64,000 nt of DNA from Hortaea werneckii (lineage: Eukaryota; Ascomycota; Dothideomycetes; Mycosphaerellales; Teratosphaeriaceae): positions 620,001 to 684,000 of the forward strand of contig JBAOKB010000159.1 in NCBI GenBank assembly GCA_037044905.1. Reading direction: 5' to 3'. Below the pieces are notes generated by a model. It saw nothing but the letters and a program-made list of their open reading frames with translations, was not told the DNA's origin and did no database searches. This document shows positions 10,886 through 20,518 of this stretch, piece by piece (position 1 is the first letter of the stretch; every line of letters starts with the position of its first letter). Position numbers and translations under genes: made by a program.

Positions 10886-12761
10886 ATGAACCTTCTACAA
10901 CTCTTCCGCGTCGAGACGCTCGATGCCCGATTCGTCTCGAAGTCGTCTCAACCTCTGCCCGGCACTCAAGCGTCAAAATGGAAGACCGGGGAATATTATG
11001 CTTACGCCTTGGCCTTTGCTACCATTCCCTTCTTTATGTTCAAGTCGGTCTATGATGTTTCACAACCTAACCACCCTAGTTACAAACAGTATGGGCACCT
11101 GCTGGAGGACGGCTGGGTGCCTGGCCGCAAAGTCGACAATTCCGATGCTCAGTATCGATCTTTCAGGGACAACATCCCCTACATGGGCATGGTGTTGGTG
11201 GCTCACCCATTGCTGAGACGCCTTTATGACAAGTGCTTTTCCAGTGAGCCAGAGAAGGTACTTAGTAATCCGAACTGTAATACAACGCCTCAACCTCTCC
11301 TGACACTGAGTAAAAGGCAGGCAACGGTGATGCCCGACTGAATCGTCGGATCACTTACGACCTTATGTTTGCCGTCATCTTTTCGATCGCCCTGCATGGT
11401 GTCTCCGCTCTGAAGGTGCTTCTGATCTTGTGGGTTAATCATCAGATCGCTACTCGCCTCTCAAAGTCTTACGTGGGGCCGGCTACCTGGACCTTTCAAT
11501 ATCGCAATCCTCTTCGCCAACGAGCTTTGCCATGGCTACCAATTTGCCGATGTCTTCTCCTTCATCCTACCAACCCAGACGACTTTGGCGGGACAGCAGA
11601 CTGGAGAAGGCTGGGGTGAGTGGCTAGATAGCCACGGCGGCCTGATCCCACGCTGGGAGATCCTGTTCAATATTACAGTGCTCAGACTCATCGCCTTCAA
11701 TTTTGACTATATATGGTCTTTGGACCGAAGGGCGAACAGTCCGATCGAGGTACGTTCTATCCGACATAATGTTAATTGAATGGCTATTGATACGTGCTAG
11801 AAGAAAAACCTGGACCTTGCAAACCTCTCCGAACGCGATCGCGTAAACATTGGTGCCCACGTTTCGGATTTCACCTTCCGCAATTATCTCACCTACGTGC
11901 TGTATTCGCCTTTATATCTAGCAGGACCAATTGTCAACTTCAACGACTACATAAGCCAATGCCGCTACCCACTTGCCTACAACGTCCCGCCAGAGAGTCA
12001 TACCGTATGCCATCCGCTTCGGCATATGCCTCCTGACTATGGAATTGGTCCTCCACTATCTGTATGCTGTAGCCATCTCCAAATCTTCGCCGGACTGGTC
12101 ACTCTACACGCCCTTCCAGCTCAGCATGCTAGGCTACTTCAACCTGCACGTCATCTGGCTCAAACTCCTGCTCCCCTGGCGCTTCTTCCGACTCTGGGCC
12201 TTACTCGACGGCATCGACGCCCCGGAGAACATGGTCAGGTGCATGTCGGACAACTATTCCGCTCTCGCCTTCTGGCGCGGCTGGCATCGCTCCTTCAACC
12301 GCTGGATCGTCAGATACATTTACATCCCGCTTGGCGGCAGCAAGGGAAACCCCAAGTGGAGAGCGGCGGTCAATTACGGTGCTGTCTTCACTTTCGTGGC
12401 CTTATGGCATGATATCAACCTCCGCCTCCTCATCTGGGGATGGCTAGTCGTGCTCTTCGTTCTCCCGGAAGTCCTAGCGCGCATGGCTTTCCCGGCCAAT
12501 CGATGGAAGGACCGCCCGGATCAGTACCGATGGCTCTGTGGCATAGGTGCTGTGGGTAATGTCCTCATGATGATGGCTGCTAATCTTGTAGGTTTTGCGG
12601 TTGGGTTGGATGGCCTGAAGGGGTTAGTAGATGGTATTGTAGGCAGTCTGGGAGGGCGAGTGTTTCTGGTGGCGGCGTGCGGGACGCTTTTTGTTGGCGT
12701 GCAGGTCATGTTTGAGTGGAGGGAAAGCGAGAAGAGGAGAGGGATAGATATGAAGTGCTAG
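10886..12761 (+). CDS. GUP1: Gup1-like MBOAT acyltransferase, with two apparent frameshifts
   Basis: An MBOAT-family protein matching fungal Gup1, an ER enzyme that remodels GPI-anchor lipids. Exons: 10886-11257, 11317-11749 and 11801-12761, with GT-AG introns at 11258-11316 and 11750-11800. Conserved blocks include SALKVLLILWVNHQIA, NFDYIWSLDRR, FRNYLTYVLYSPLYLAGPI, NMVRC and FWRGWHRSFNRWIVRYIY, plus VALWHD, which carries the conserved MBOAT histidine. Many hydrophobic segments fit a multi-pass membrane protein. The frame changes twice inside exons: near 11494-11496 (TWTF is followed by NIAILFANE one base later) and near 11968-11975 (RYP followed by LPTTSRQ one base later). Both look like one extra base. 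Without correction the protein stops early. Gene identity is secure; integrity is not. Confidence 0.88.
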
Positions 12762-13450
12762 CGTTCTGCACGCGACTGCGATGGTGATGCAGTAACACAT
12801 AATTTACACTTATCAAATATTTCTTCGCCAAGCCTGTACACATTTAGGTCCAGTTGCTTCACCGACCGACTGAGACTAGCCCGTAAAGATCAAGCTTGTG
12901 TACAAATTCAGTGTTGATGGGCACAAGTCAATCGCGCCGCATGAATCGAGGCATTGCCCAAGCCAGTCGAAGAGCAAAAATCCCGCTCCAAAACTTCCAA
13001 TGCCATGCCGGGGCATTTATGACAGAATTGCCATGTCGCCAGGCATTATCAAATGCCTATTCCCGATAGATTACCGAACGGAGAACTCGGGGAGCTGCCT
13101 GCACGCTGCAAAGCGCTCATTCTCAAATCCCATGTACTGACACACAAGGAAACTACCGCAGAGCTTCGACCCCCGGCAGCAAGTAGCTTCCCACTCAATG
13201 CAAGCACTTTCCAGACCCAGGGTAGATGGCATTGATTCGACACCCCTCAATGCCTTCCACAGCAGCCAGCTTCCTCAGCGAGGGAAGGTGGCAATATTGA
13301 AGGAGCACTACATTACGCACTGCTGACCCAATCAAGCATGGGCTACTACCACTGCGTCGGATCAGAACGGCTGCCCTTCAAGAGTGAACTCCCACATATG
13401 AAGCAAGCCCAAAGCTCGGGCACTGCTCGATCTCATTCGGGAAAGGATCC
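12762..13450. other. Convergent intergenic gap, GUP1 / RSA3
   Basis: The 3' flanks of two convergent genes. No convincing ORF or repeat seen. Confidence 0.4.
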
Positions 13451-13933
13451 TTACTCTCCCCCCTTCGCCTCAGCAACAGAGCCAACCTTCACCCGTTCCT
13501 CCTGGCTAAAACACACCGTCCCTTGCTTCAGCACATCAATCAGCATGGGGACACTACTCGCTTTGAAATCGCTCGCGGATCTCAACTTATCGAGATCATT
13601 AGCAAACTCCTTGGTCGCCTGTCGGAGGTAAAACTCTTCAAAGGCTTGGTCTGGGTGGATGTGTTTTTGGTGAAGACGGGTTCGGGAGCGACGCTCGAAT
13701 CGTCTGCGTGCGAGTCGGGAGACTCTGGCGCTGTCGCTGCTGTGGTGGACTTGTGTTTGGGTGTAGAACTGGAAGCAGAGCTACCGCTGTCACTGTCGCT
13801 GTCTGATGACGAGGAAGAAGAGACTGTGTGGGATGTTAGTGGGACGTTTAGGCATCAGATGTGATTGCCGCTGACCTTCTGTACGAGCCTTGCGCTTGCT
13901 TCTGGTCTTTTTCTCGGCTTTTTGGGCGGCCAT
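13451..13933 (-). CDS. RSA3: Ribosome assembly protein 3 (Rsa3), one frameshift
   Basis: Exons 13933-13876 and 13823-13451 flank a 52-nt intron with a less usual GTCAGC donor. The N-terminus is basic (KAEKKTRSKRKARTE), followed by a Ser/Asp-rich stretch. The C-terminal block reads AFEEFYLRQATKEFANDLDKL, then DFKASSVPMLIDVLKQGT and FSQEERVKV, the conserved Rsa3 domain needed for nucleolar 60S subunit assembly. The two halves lie in different frames: the Ser-rich part runs on through VFTKN while the conserved domain starts HIHPDQ one frame over. One missing A in the run of five at 13664-13668 (coding strand) would join them to about 143 aa. No good alternative intron is present there. Identity rests on the conserved C-terminal block. 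Confidence 0.75.
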
Positions 13934-14289
13934 TTTCACGAATGGAGTGCTTTCAGTGGCAACAAAACAGCGGTAGCGGCCCAAGTGGGTGCATGAAGTT
14001 TCGAAAGCGGAAGTAGCGGGCATGGGCGGAAACATCCGCTTCAAAGGCTCGTCTCGTGTTATTCATTAGGCCAAACGAAGCGTCACCTCGCCAGTGAAGC
14101 ATACTAAGTCAGAAGCATAGCATGAGGAGGGTTGAAGTCTTGATAGATGCAATATAAGGCATTTCTAGAATTTTGTGATGTATGCGTCACGATCTATCCT
14201 ACAAAAGATCCTCCTTCCCCTCATATCCTATGAATGCCCACAACCATACCCGCTTGAACGCTGTCAAACAAACCATCGCCTTGTTATCC
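13934..14289. other. Intergenic gap upstream of RSA3
   Basis: Holds the RSA3 promoter and the NUP159 3' end. Nothing else recognised. Confidence 0.4.
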
Positions 14290-17200
14290 TTACTTGTCCA
14301 TCCGTACCACCTTTACCCCTTTGCCTTCTACCGCCGCTCGCAGCGCCTCAGTCACGCCTTTCCTCCTTCCGGCCTTGCGTTGGTAAGTCTTGACTTCTTC
14401 ATCAGTGACATCCACCATCTTCTTCTTCATGACGCTACCGCTGAGACTTGCAGTGCTCATTCCAAGCTTGCTAGCTTCCGGGGTGAACATGACAGACCTC
14501 CTGCCACTCTTCGAGGGTGGGGTGCGCAAGCGGGAGCCCAGCATGCCGGACATGCCTGGCGCATCGCCATTTGCCAACATCCTTTGGTTGCCTCGGGGAC
14601 GGGAAGGCGTAGCGGGAGATGCACTGCTACCATGGAGCAACTTGCTGCCGTTGAGTCCTGCGACGAGTTGGTCCTCGTAATCCTCATTAAGGTGAAGAGA
14701 GGCAAGGCCACCCGGCAGTCGCTTGATTTGTGCCTCCAGAACATCAATGTCTCCGCTCTTCTGCTCAATCATGGTGGTCATCTTGAGGATGGTATTCATC
14801 ACTGCCTCCACAGTCGGCATCTTCGCCGATCCCTTCGTGCCAGCTTGCCCGCTTGCGGACGCAGCAGAGGCCAAGTCAGCCCGGAGGAGAGTCATAGCTT
14901 CCTCGACCTCGCCCAGCAATTTCTGGACTCTCTGAACGCCTTGCCTGAGTTCCACCTGCTGGCCTTGCGTCTCAGCCGAAAGAGGTGCTGAAAGTTGCTG
15001 CGCAATTTCGGTCGGATCAGAATGGGTCTTGATCAACTTCCTCACCTCCGCTATCTTCACTCTCGCTCGATTGATTTCTCCGATCTCCTCGTTCAGGTCT
15101 GTGACTGTTTCAGGCACATCCTCCAGTCTGCCTTCTTCCAGCCTTTCCTCCATCGATTTGACGACTTCCGACAGCCTTGAGCCTTCCTCGAGCGTCCAGC
15201 TGCTCTCGTCCTCAAGATCTTCTTCATTCCTCTGCCCCTCCTTCTTGAAATTCTCCTGTCCTTTGACGAAACCTTTCAAGAAGTGCGCATTGAGACCCAG
15301 AGTATCGAGCATGGAGTTGATATCCCTGAACACCTTTTCGATCTGTCCACCAACGCCCAAAGTGCCAGTCTCGCCAACATAATTTTGGTGCGCAAGGAAA
15401 TCCGGAAGATCCTTCTTCGGCTCCGGCTCACTTGCTAGGATCTCTTGAACCCTCGCATCCTCTTCGTCGAGCAACTCGCCTTCGGTAGGTGTCTGAGGAC
15501 CCTTTGGCGGCGAGGGTGGACGCTCTACTTTCGAAGCTGGCGGGACAGCGATCCGTGCGGGCTGCGCGGGCGATGGGGCTGGCTTAGAAGACTGCGCAAA
15601 GGAGCTCTTTGGTGGTTGTTGCATGAAACCCGATCTGTTCTGCGGAGCAGTGAATGAGCGCACGGGACTGGGGGAGCGTGGCGATTCTTGCGTTGATCGG
15701 TTGGGCGGAGGGAAGAATGGGGCATTGGGAAAGCCTGCGGGTGTGAAACTAGAGGTTGGTTTCTTGTCAGTCGCAGGAGTTGTCGATTCCTCCTGCTGCG
15801 AAGGTGCCGCTGGCGACTTTGGCCCAAGTCTTGCTTCAAAAGAAGAAAGAGCCTTCGGGTCGGTAATCTCCGGCTCCTGGTCTTCTTCATCTCCATCTTC
15901 ATCCTCCTCCTCCTCCTCCTCTTCTTCTTCTTCGCTTTCCTCGTCTTGTCCTTCATCTTCATCCGCACCCTCTTCGCCAAAGTCCTCGTCACTCTCATCT
16001 GCGGGGCCTGCAGGCACATCGTCCTGCTCGGGTTTGCCTAAGTCTACTGGCGGACTACCCGCGACTGGCCTTTCTTCCTGCTCTCCTTTCGAAACCTCAC
16101 CGCCGCCTGGACCGCCATCCATAGGGGGTAAGTCTCCAACAAACCTCTTTGGCTTCTGATTCAGAGCCTCTTGCAACCCGTCCACTGGCTTGTCCTTCGC
16201 AGGCTGCGCCCCACCGCCTCCAGGGCCACCATCCATGGGGGGCAAGTCGCCGGCATATCTTTTTGGTTTCTGGTTGAGCGCCTCTTGCAGTCCGTCTACC
16301 GGCTTATCCTTCGCGGGTTCAGCTGGCTTCTGCTGCTGTGATCCAAACAATGATGAGGTACCGAAAAGGCTCGATTTCTGACTATCCTTCGACGGCTTCT
16401 CGCTTTTGGGTTGATTCAAAATAGAACCGAACGAAAATGGCTTCTTCTCTTCCTGCCCCTGCTTCTGCTGCTGAGTCGCGAAAATGGAAGAGCCAAAGGG
16501 GTTTGGCTTTTGCTCGTCTTGCTTCTCCTGCTTTGGCGGAGACGCAGGCGTGGTACTTCCCTTCGTTTCTGAGGCAGGCGGGATATCGCTCAATTTCGGG
16601 CCTTCCTCAGTCCCAGGCTCGGCTTTAATTGGCGTGCTAGGGCCATCTTCACCCTTCTTCTCACCAACATCTCCAAGCGCACTCCCAAAGCCTGCGCCAA
16701 AGAGACTAGCACCAGGATTCTGCGGTTTTGGAAGATCATCCTTTGCGCTCCCATCTCCCTTGAACGTGGACTCGAGTTTGAACGGTGTGCCGGCTCCGAA
16801 CAGACCTCCGCCGCTAGAACTGCCGATTCCAGAGGTTTCTGGTTTCTTTTCTTCGGAATCGTCGTCCATTGTCTCCTCCTTACTCTCAGGCGCGGTGGAG
16901 GGCTTCCCGAAACTAAAGCCACTGCCTCCGCTTTGCGCGCCTTGAGTGCCAAAGGCACTGCCGCCGGACCCAAATGCGCTTTCTTTCTTTTCATTCTGTG
17001 CAGCCAGTCCACCAAAGCCGGATCCAGTCGCCCAAGGAGACGGCTTCGTTTGGTCTTTGTTGTTTTCGTTGCTGAAACTGCTGAATGGAGATGCAAGACT
17101 GCCTGCTCCGGGTTTCTGCTGCTCCTTGTTCTGCGAACCGAATGCTGCGAAAGGTGAGAAGCTAGATTTCTGAGCATCGCCCTCCTTCTTAGGTCCAGCA

Positions 17201-19278
17201 AATGCTGAGAATGGACTTGCCCCGCTTGCATTGCCACCAAAGGGCTTACTGGCCTGTCCGAAAGCTGAGCCTTGACCGGGTTGAGTGGTGGGTGTGCCCC
17301 AAACAGACTGCTTATTTTGCATCCCAAGCCCACCAACACTTCCGAAGCCGGAGCCACTACCTCCGCCAACTGGGGTAGCAGAGCCAAACGCTGGTTTGCC
17401 GAAAGCACTGCCACCAGCGCCAGTATTTGGCGCGGCGGAAGATGTTCCCCACGGTGACCCCTTTTGGCCCAGCGCAGAGGCGCCCCCGAAGCCGGGTGTG
17501 CTGGGTTGACCGAAAGAGGAAGAGGTGCCGAAAGATGGTGCGTTTGGTGTGGGCTTTGAAGGCGCTGATGCTCCGAAGGGCGAAGACGCGGCTGCAGGTG
17601 CCGCTGCTGGCGTGCCCTGCTTTGACTCGCCCAACGCCCTTGGCCCACCTGCGGCTACCAAGTCCGGGAATGCAACTCTCTGTCTGATAGATTCATTGTA
17701 GACGACATACCAAATACTCAGCATCCCTTCGTTGTTCAACACGTAGAGCGCGGGCAATGGCACTGGACTTTCATCCAGGGTCTCATCATTTGGGATTGGC
17801 TTCTTGACCATTTCCTTCACGCTAAGGTCGAGTGCCATGCCGATCGGGGAGGTATCGCTCATGCCGTCCTCGGAACTCATTGGTAATCCAGCGCGGCGCG
17901 TATCGTCTGGGAGAGTCGTGGTGAAAGAGCCTGTGATAGGCTTTTCTGGGTCGAGCGCGGTTTTGGACTTGGTGAGCATGCCAACTTCTGTGGAGAGGGT
18001 AGAAATGATGAAGAGCGTGTCGTCGAGGTTAGGGGGCCAGTCTTTGAGACGCGAGACGAAGTGGTGAGCTGGCTTCCGCACACCATTGAATCCGGGCGGA
18101 GTGGGCTCGATGACTTTGTTGAAAGACCACTCGTTGCTCTTCGGGTTCGGTCGCTGGGCAATGTGATACACAGAATCGTCAGGGGCCGGCACGTCGTTGG
18201 GATCGTCTTGACCATAGACCGGGGTGTGCACGATTAGGAAATCATTCGTCTCGATCCAGTAGATTGAAGTCAAGGGACAACTCTGTGCCCTCGGGTCAAT
18301 GAGCTCGTTCAAAGCTGATGGACGTGGTATCTCAGCCTTGACATTCCCTTGCGGGTCGATTTGTACTGCTGTCCCATCTTGCTTCCCTGCCATTATTTGC
18401 TTGCCCAGACGCGACCAACATGCGCAGGCGACATTTTCGTGGAATACTGGGCTGCCGCTTGAGTTGTTCGTCAGCGCTTTGGTCTTTAGGTCAGCCAGCA
18501 GCAGCTGTCCGGTCTCGAGAACAATGCCGAAAAGATGTGCTGTCGCGTCTGATGGATTCGGATTGGGCAGCAGTTGCCGTACTTTGACACCCTGCGTACC
18601 CACCTGGAATGCCGGATCCTTCTGTCCATTTGTGAGGGCATTCGTCTCGTATACGGCCAGCCCGCCGCCCTGCTCGGCGGCAATGACAAGGCAGCTCTCG
18701 TCGCTGGAAAAGGCCACCTGAGACACGCGCGGTATCTGCAACGTCGCATCCGGTGTAAAGCTCGTGACCTTGTCGGCGCCTGCCTCGCCTTCTCTCAGCG
18801 TCTGCCGCAGCTTGTCCGACTGAGCCAGCACCAAGATGTCCGGGCCCGCCGCTGCTACCAGACCTTTGCTCGACGCAATTGATAGCAGCGAGGCCGGCGG
18901 CGGCGGCTGGCTGTCGGCCGGCCATGGTGATGGCAGCAACCGCAGCTTGTGCTCCCCCGCCGCCGACTGGAAGCCTAGCTGCTCCGTCGTGACATCCTCC
19001 AGATCACCCCCTCCTACCTGCGTGCCGCCGAAGCCAAACGACATCTTACCCTCCGCCGCCGCCTTTCGCTCGCACGCAGCACAGTGTCGGCCTCCCTTGT
19101 GCGACGAGCCACCTACGCTGCCGATGCTCCTGTTAAAGGCGGGATTCTTGCTGGCGGATTTGGTCGGCGTGCCAGCATCAGATTTGGTTCGATTGAGCTT
19201 GCCGGCAGGCTCGGGCGTGTTGCAGGAGTGATTATCCCTGCGCTCAGTTGCGCTGTGTCTGAATGCCGGTCTCGACAT
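14290..19278 (-). CDS. NUP159: Nucleoporin Nup159-like (beta-propeller, FG repeats, coiled coil)
   Basis: A single intronless frame of about 1662 aa from the ATG at 19278, or 1584 aa from the ATG at 19044 (MSFGFGG). The homologous N-terminus of the family begins near the second ATG, so the first 78 residues may be 5' leader. Order: N-terminal seven-bladed beta-propeller (LRLLPSPWP, then SKGLVAAAGPDILVL), about 450 residues; a long FG region with SFG, FGA, GFG and SPF repeats (about 560-1050); a tandem 38-residue repeat; an acidic run of Glu/Asp (about 1115-1150); Pro/Ser-rich linker; and a C-terminal coiled coil (about 1270-1560) that anchors it in the Nup82 complex. The protein sits on the cytoplasmic face of the nuclear pore, where the propeller binds the Dbp5 helicase during mRNA export. 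It is divergent from PUP1. Confidence 0.9.
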   Translation of the reverse strand: MSRPAFRHSATERRDNHSCNTPEPAGKLNRTKSDAGTPTKSASKNPAFNRSIGSVGGSSHKGGRHCAACERKAAAEGKMSFGFGGTQVGGGDLEDVTTEQLGFQSAAGEHKLRLLPSPWPADSQPPPPASLLSIASSKGLVAAAGPDILVLAQSDKLRQTLREGEAGADKVTSFTPDATLQIPRVSQVAFSSDESCLVIAAEQGGGLAVYETNALTNGQKDPAFQVGTQGVKVRQLLPNPNPSDATAHLFGIVLETGQLLLADLKTKALTNNSSGSPVFHENVACACWSRLGKQIMAGKQDGTAVQIDPQGNVKAEIPRPSALNELIDPRAQSCPLTSIYWIETNDFLIVHTPVYGQDDPNDVPAPDDSVYHIAQRPNPKSNEWSFNKVIEPTPPGFNGVRKPAHHFVSRLKDWPPNLDDTLFIISTLSTEVGMLTKSKTALDPEKPITGSFTTTLPDDTRRAGLPMSSEDGMSDTSPIGMALDLSVKEMVKKPIPNDETLDESPVPLPALYVLNNEGMLSIWYVVYNESIRQRVAFPDLVAAGGPRALGESKQGTPAAAPAAASSPFGASAPSKPTPNAPSFGTSSSFGQPSTPGFGGASALGQKGSPWGTSSAAPNTGAGGSAFGKPAFGSATPVGGGSGSGFGSVGGLGMQNKQSVWGTPTTQPGQGSAFGQASKPFGGNASGASPFSAFAGPKKEGDAQKSSFSPFAAFGSQNKEQQKPGAGSLASPFSSFSNENNKDQTKPSPWATGSGFGGLAAQNEKKESAFGSGGSAFGTQGAQSGGSGFSFGKPSTAPESKEETMDDDSEEKKPETSGIGSSSGGGLFGAGTPFKLESTFKGDGSAKDDLPKPQNPGASLFGAGFGSALGDVGEKKGEDGPSTPIKAEPGTEEGPKLSDIPPASETKGSTTPASPPKQEKQDEQKPNPFGSSIFATQQQKQGQEEKKPFSFGSILNQPKSEKPSKDSQKSSLFGTSSLFGSQQQKPAEPAKDKPVDGLQEALNQKPKRYAGDLPPMDGGPGGGGAQPAKDKPVDGLQEALNQKPKRFVGDLPPMDGGPGGGEVSKGEQEERPVAGSPPVDLGKPEQDDVPAGPADESDEDFGEEGADEDEGQDEESEEEEEEEEEEDEDGDEEDQEPEITDPKALSSFEARLGPKSPAAPSQQEESTTPATDKKPTSSFTPAGFPNAPFFPPPNRSTQESPRSPSPVRSFTAPQNRSGFMQQPPKSSFAQSSKPAPSPAQPARIAVPPASKVERPPSPPKGPQTPTEGELLDEEDARVQEILASEPEPKKDLPDFLAHQNYVGETGTLGVGGQIEKVFRDINSMLDTLGLNAHFLKGFVKGQENFKKEGQRNEEDLEDESSWTLEEGSRLSEVVKSMEERLEEGRLEDVPETVTDLNEEIGEINRARVKIAEVRKLIKTHSDPTEIAQQLSAPLSAETQGQQVELRQGVQRVQKLLGEVEEAMTLLRADLASAASASGQAGTKGSAKMPTVEAVMNTILKMTTMIEQKSGDIDVLEAQIKRLPGGLASLHLNEDYEDQLVAGLNGSKLLHGSSASPATPSRPRGNQRMLANGDAPGMSGMLGSRLRTPPSKSGRRSVMFTPEASKLGMSTASLSGSVMKKKMVDVTDEEVKTYQRKAGRRKGVTEALRAAVEGKGVKVVRMDK
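16094..16323 (-). repeat. Tandem 114-bp coding repeat inside NUP159
   Basis: Two adjacent copies encode nearly identical 38-residue units sharing PVDGLQEALNQKPKR and GDLPPMDGGPGGG. They differ at a few residues (YAGD versus FVGD) and at many synonymous sites, so the duplication is not very recent. Confidence 0.85.
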
Positions 19279-19612
19279 TCGCACACAAACGGGAGCTTCT
19301 CAGAGCTCAAAACGCGGACGGGACTGAGCGCGTTCCAGTTAAGGTTGTCGCCTGCATCTATTATAGGTGCCTGAGGAATCAGTGCAGCGTGATGAGCTGG
19401 GCTGCCCGCGGACGGGCCTGAGCTCCAGCTTCCTGTCCGGCCCGGCAGCAGCAGGCGACAGACGCCGACGTAGCGTGCTGGACTGGACTGGACGGGAACA
19501 CTGAGCCCATCATCAACATAATCCGCCATCCCATTTGCCCATACGCTTTCACCTCTTCTCCCGACCTTCACGAGCTCCCTGGTAGATCCGAGTCCACGTT
19601 AGATCAGCAACG
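19279..19612. promoter_or_regulatory. Shared divergent promoter, NUP159 / PUP1
   Basis: 334 bp between opposing ATGs (578 bp if NUP159 starts at 19044). GC-rich; no TATA box seen. Confidence 0.55.
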
Positions 19613-20518
19613 ATGCCCGGCTTCGACTTCAGCAACCACAACCGGAACCTCGCGCTCCACGCGCAGGGCGTCCCGCTCCCCAAGGCCACATCCACCGGTA
19701 CTACCATCGTCGGTTGTCTCTATGATGGCGGCGTGGTCATCGCAGCAGATACAAGAGCAACCTCAGGTCCCATTGTGGCCGACAAGGTAGGCAGCTCTTT
19801 CTGCCATGATGCCGGCACTACAACTCTGTCCTCAGTCGCTGACCTTACATGACTTCCACAGAACTGCGAAAAGCTCCACTACATCTCCCCTCAGATCTGG
19901 TGCGCAGGCGCCGGTACCGCAGCAGACACCGAATTCACCACCGCTCTCATCTCTTCCAACCTCGAGCTTCACTCTCTCTCCACTGGCCGCAAGCCCCGAG
20001 TTGCGACTGTGATGACGATGCTGAAGCAACACCTCTTCCGATACCAGGGACACATTGGCGCCTACCTTGTTGTAGCCGGTTGTGACCCGACTGGTGCACA
20101 TCTCTTCACAGTACACGCCCACGGAAGCACAGACAAGCTGCCTTACGTCACCATGGGATCAGGCTCTCTGGCCGCGATGTCAGTCTTCGAAACACAGTGG
20201 CAGAAGAATCTGAGCCGCGACGATGCAGTGAAACTCTGCGCCAATGCCATTCAGGCCGGTATCTTCAACGACCTGGGCTCCGGATCAAACGTCGACGTTT
20301 GTGTCATCACGCCAGAGAAGACTCAGATGATGAGGAATTACATCACGCCGAATGTGCGAGAGAAGAAGATGCGGGATTACAAGTTCCCGAGAGGAACGAC
20401 GGCAGTATTGAACGAGAAGATCATTAAAAAGGAGGATATCAGCAAGTATGTGACAGTGCAGGATATCGGAGAAACCGGCGAGAAGGGCGTTGGCGAGAGA
20501 ATGGAAGTCGACCAGTAG
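19613..20518 (+). CDS. PUP1: 20S proteasome subunit beta-2 (Pup1)
   Basis: Exons 19613-19786 and 19862-20518 give 276 aa. A 29-residue propeptide ends in STG, and autocleavage after Gly29 would expose Thr30 (TTIVG) as the catalytic N-terminal nucleophile. The partners of the active site are present: Asp46 (mature 17, in AADTRAT) and Lys62 (mature 33, in NCEKLHY). MGSGSLAAMSVFE and the long C-terminal arm that wraps around beta-3 in this subunit are both visible. This is the trypsin-like site of the proteasome core, in nucleus and cytosol. The intron (75 nt) falls at a codon boundary just before NCEK. Length and motifs are normal. Confidence 0.96.
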
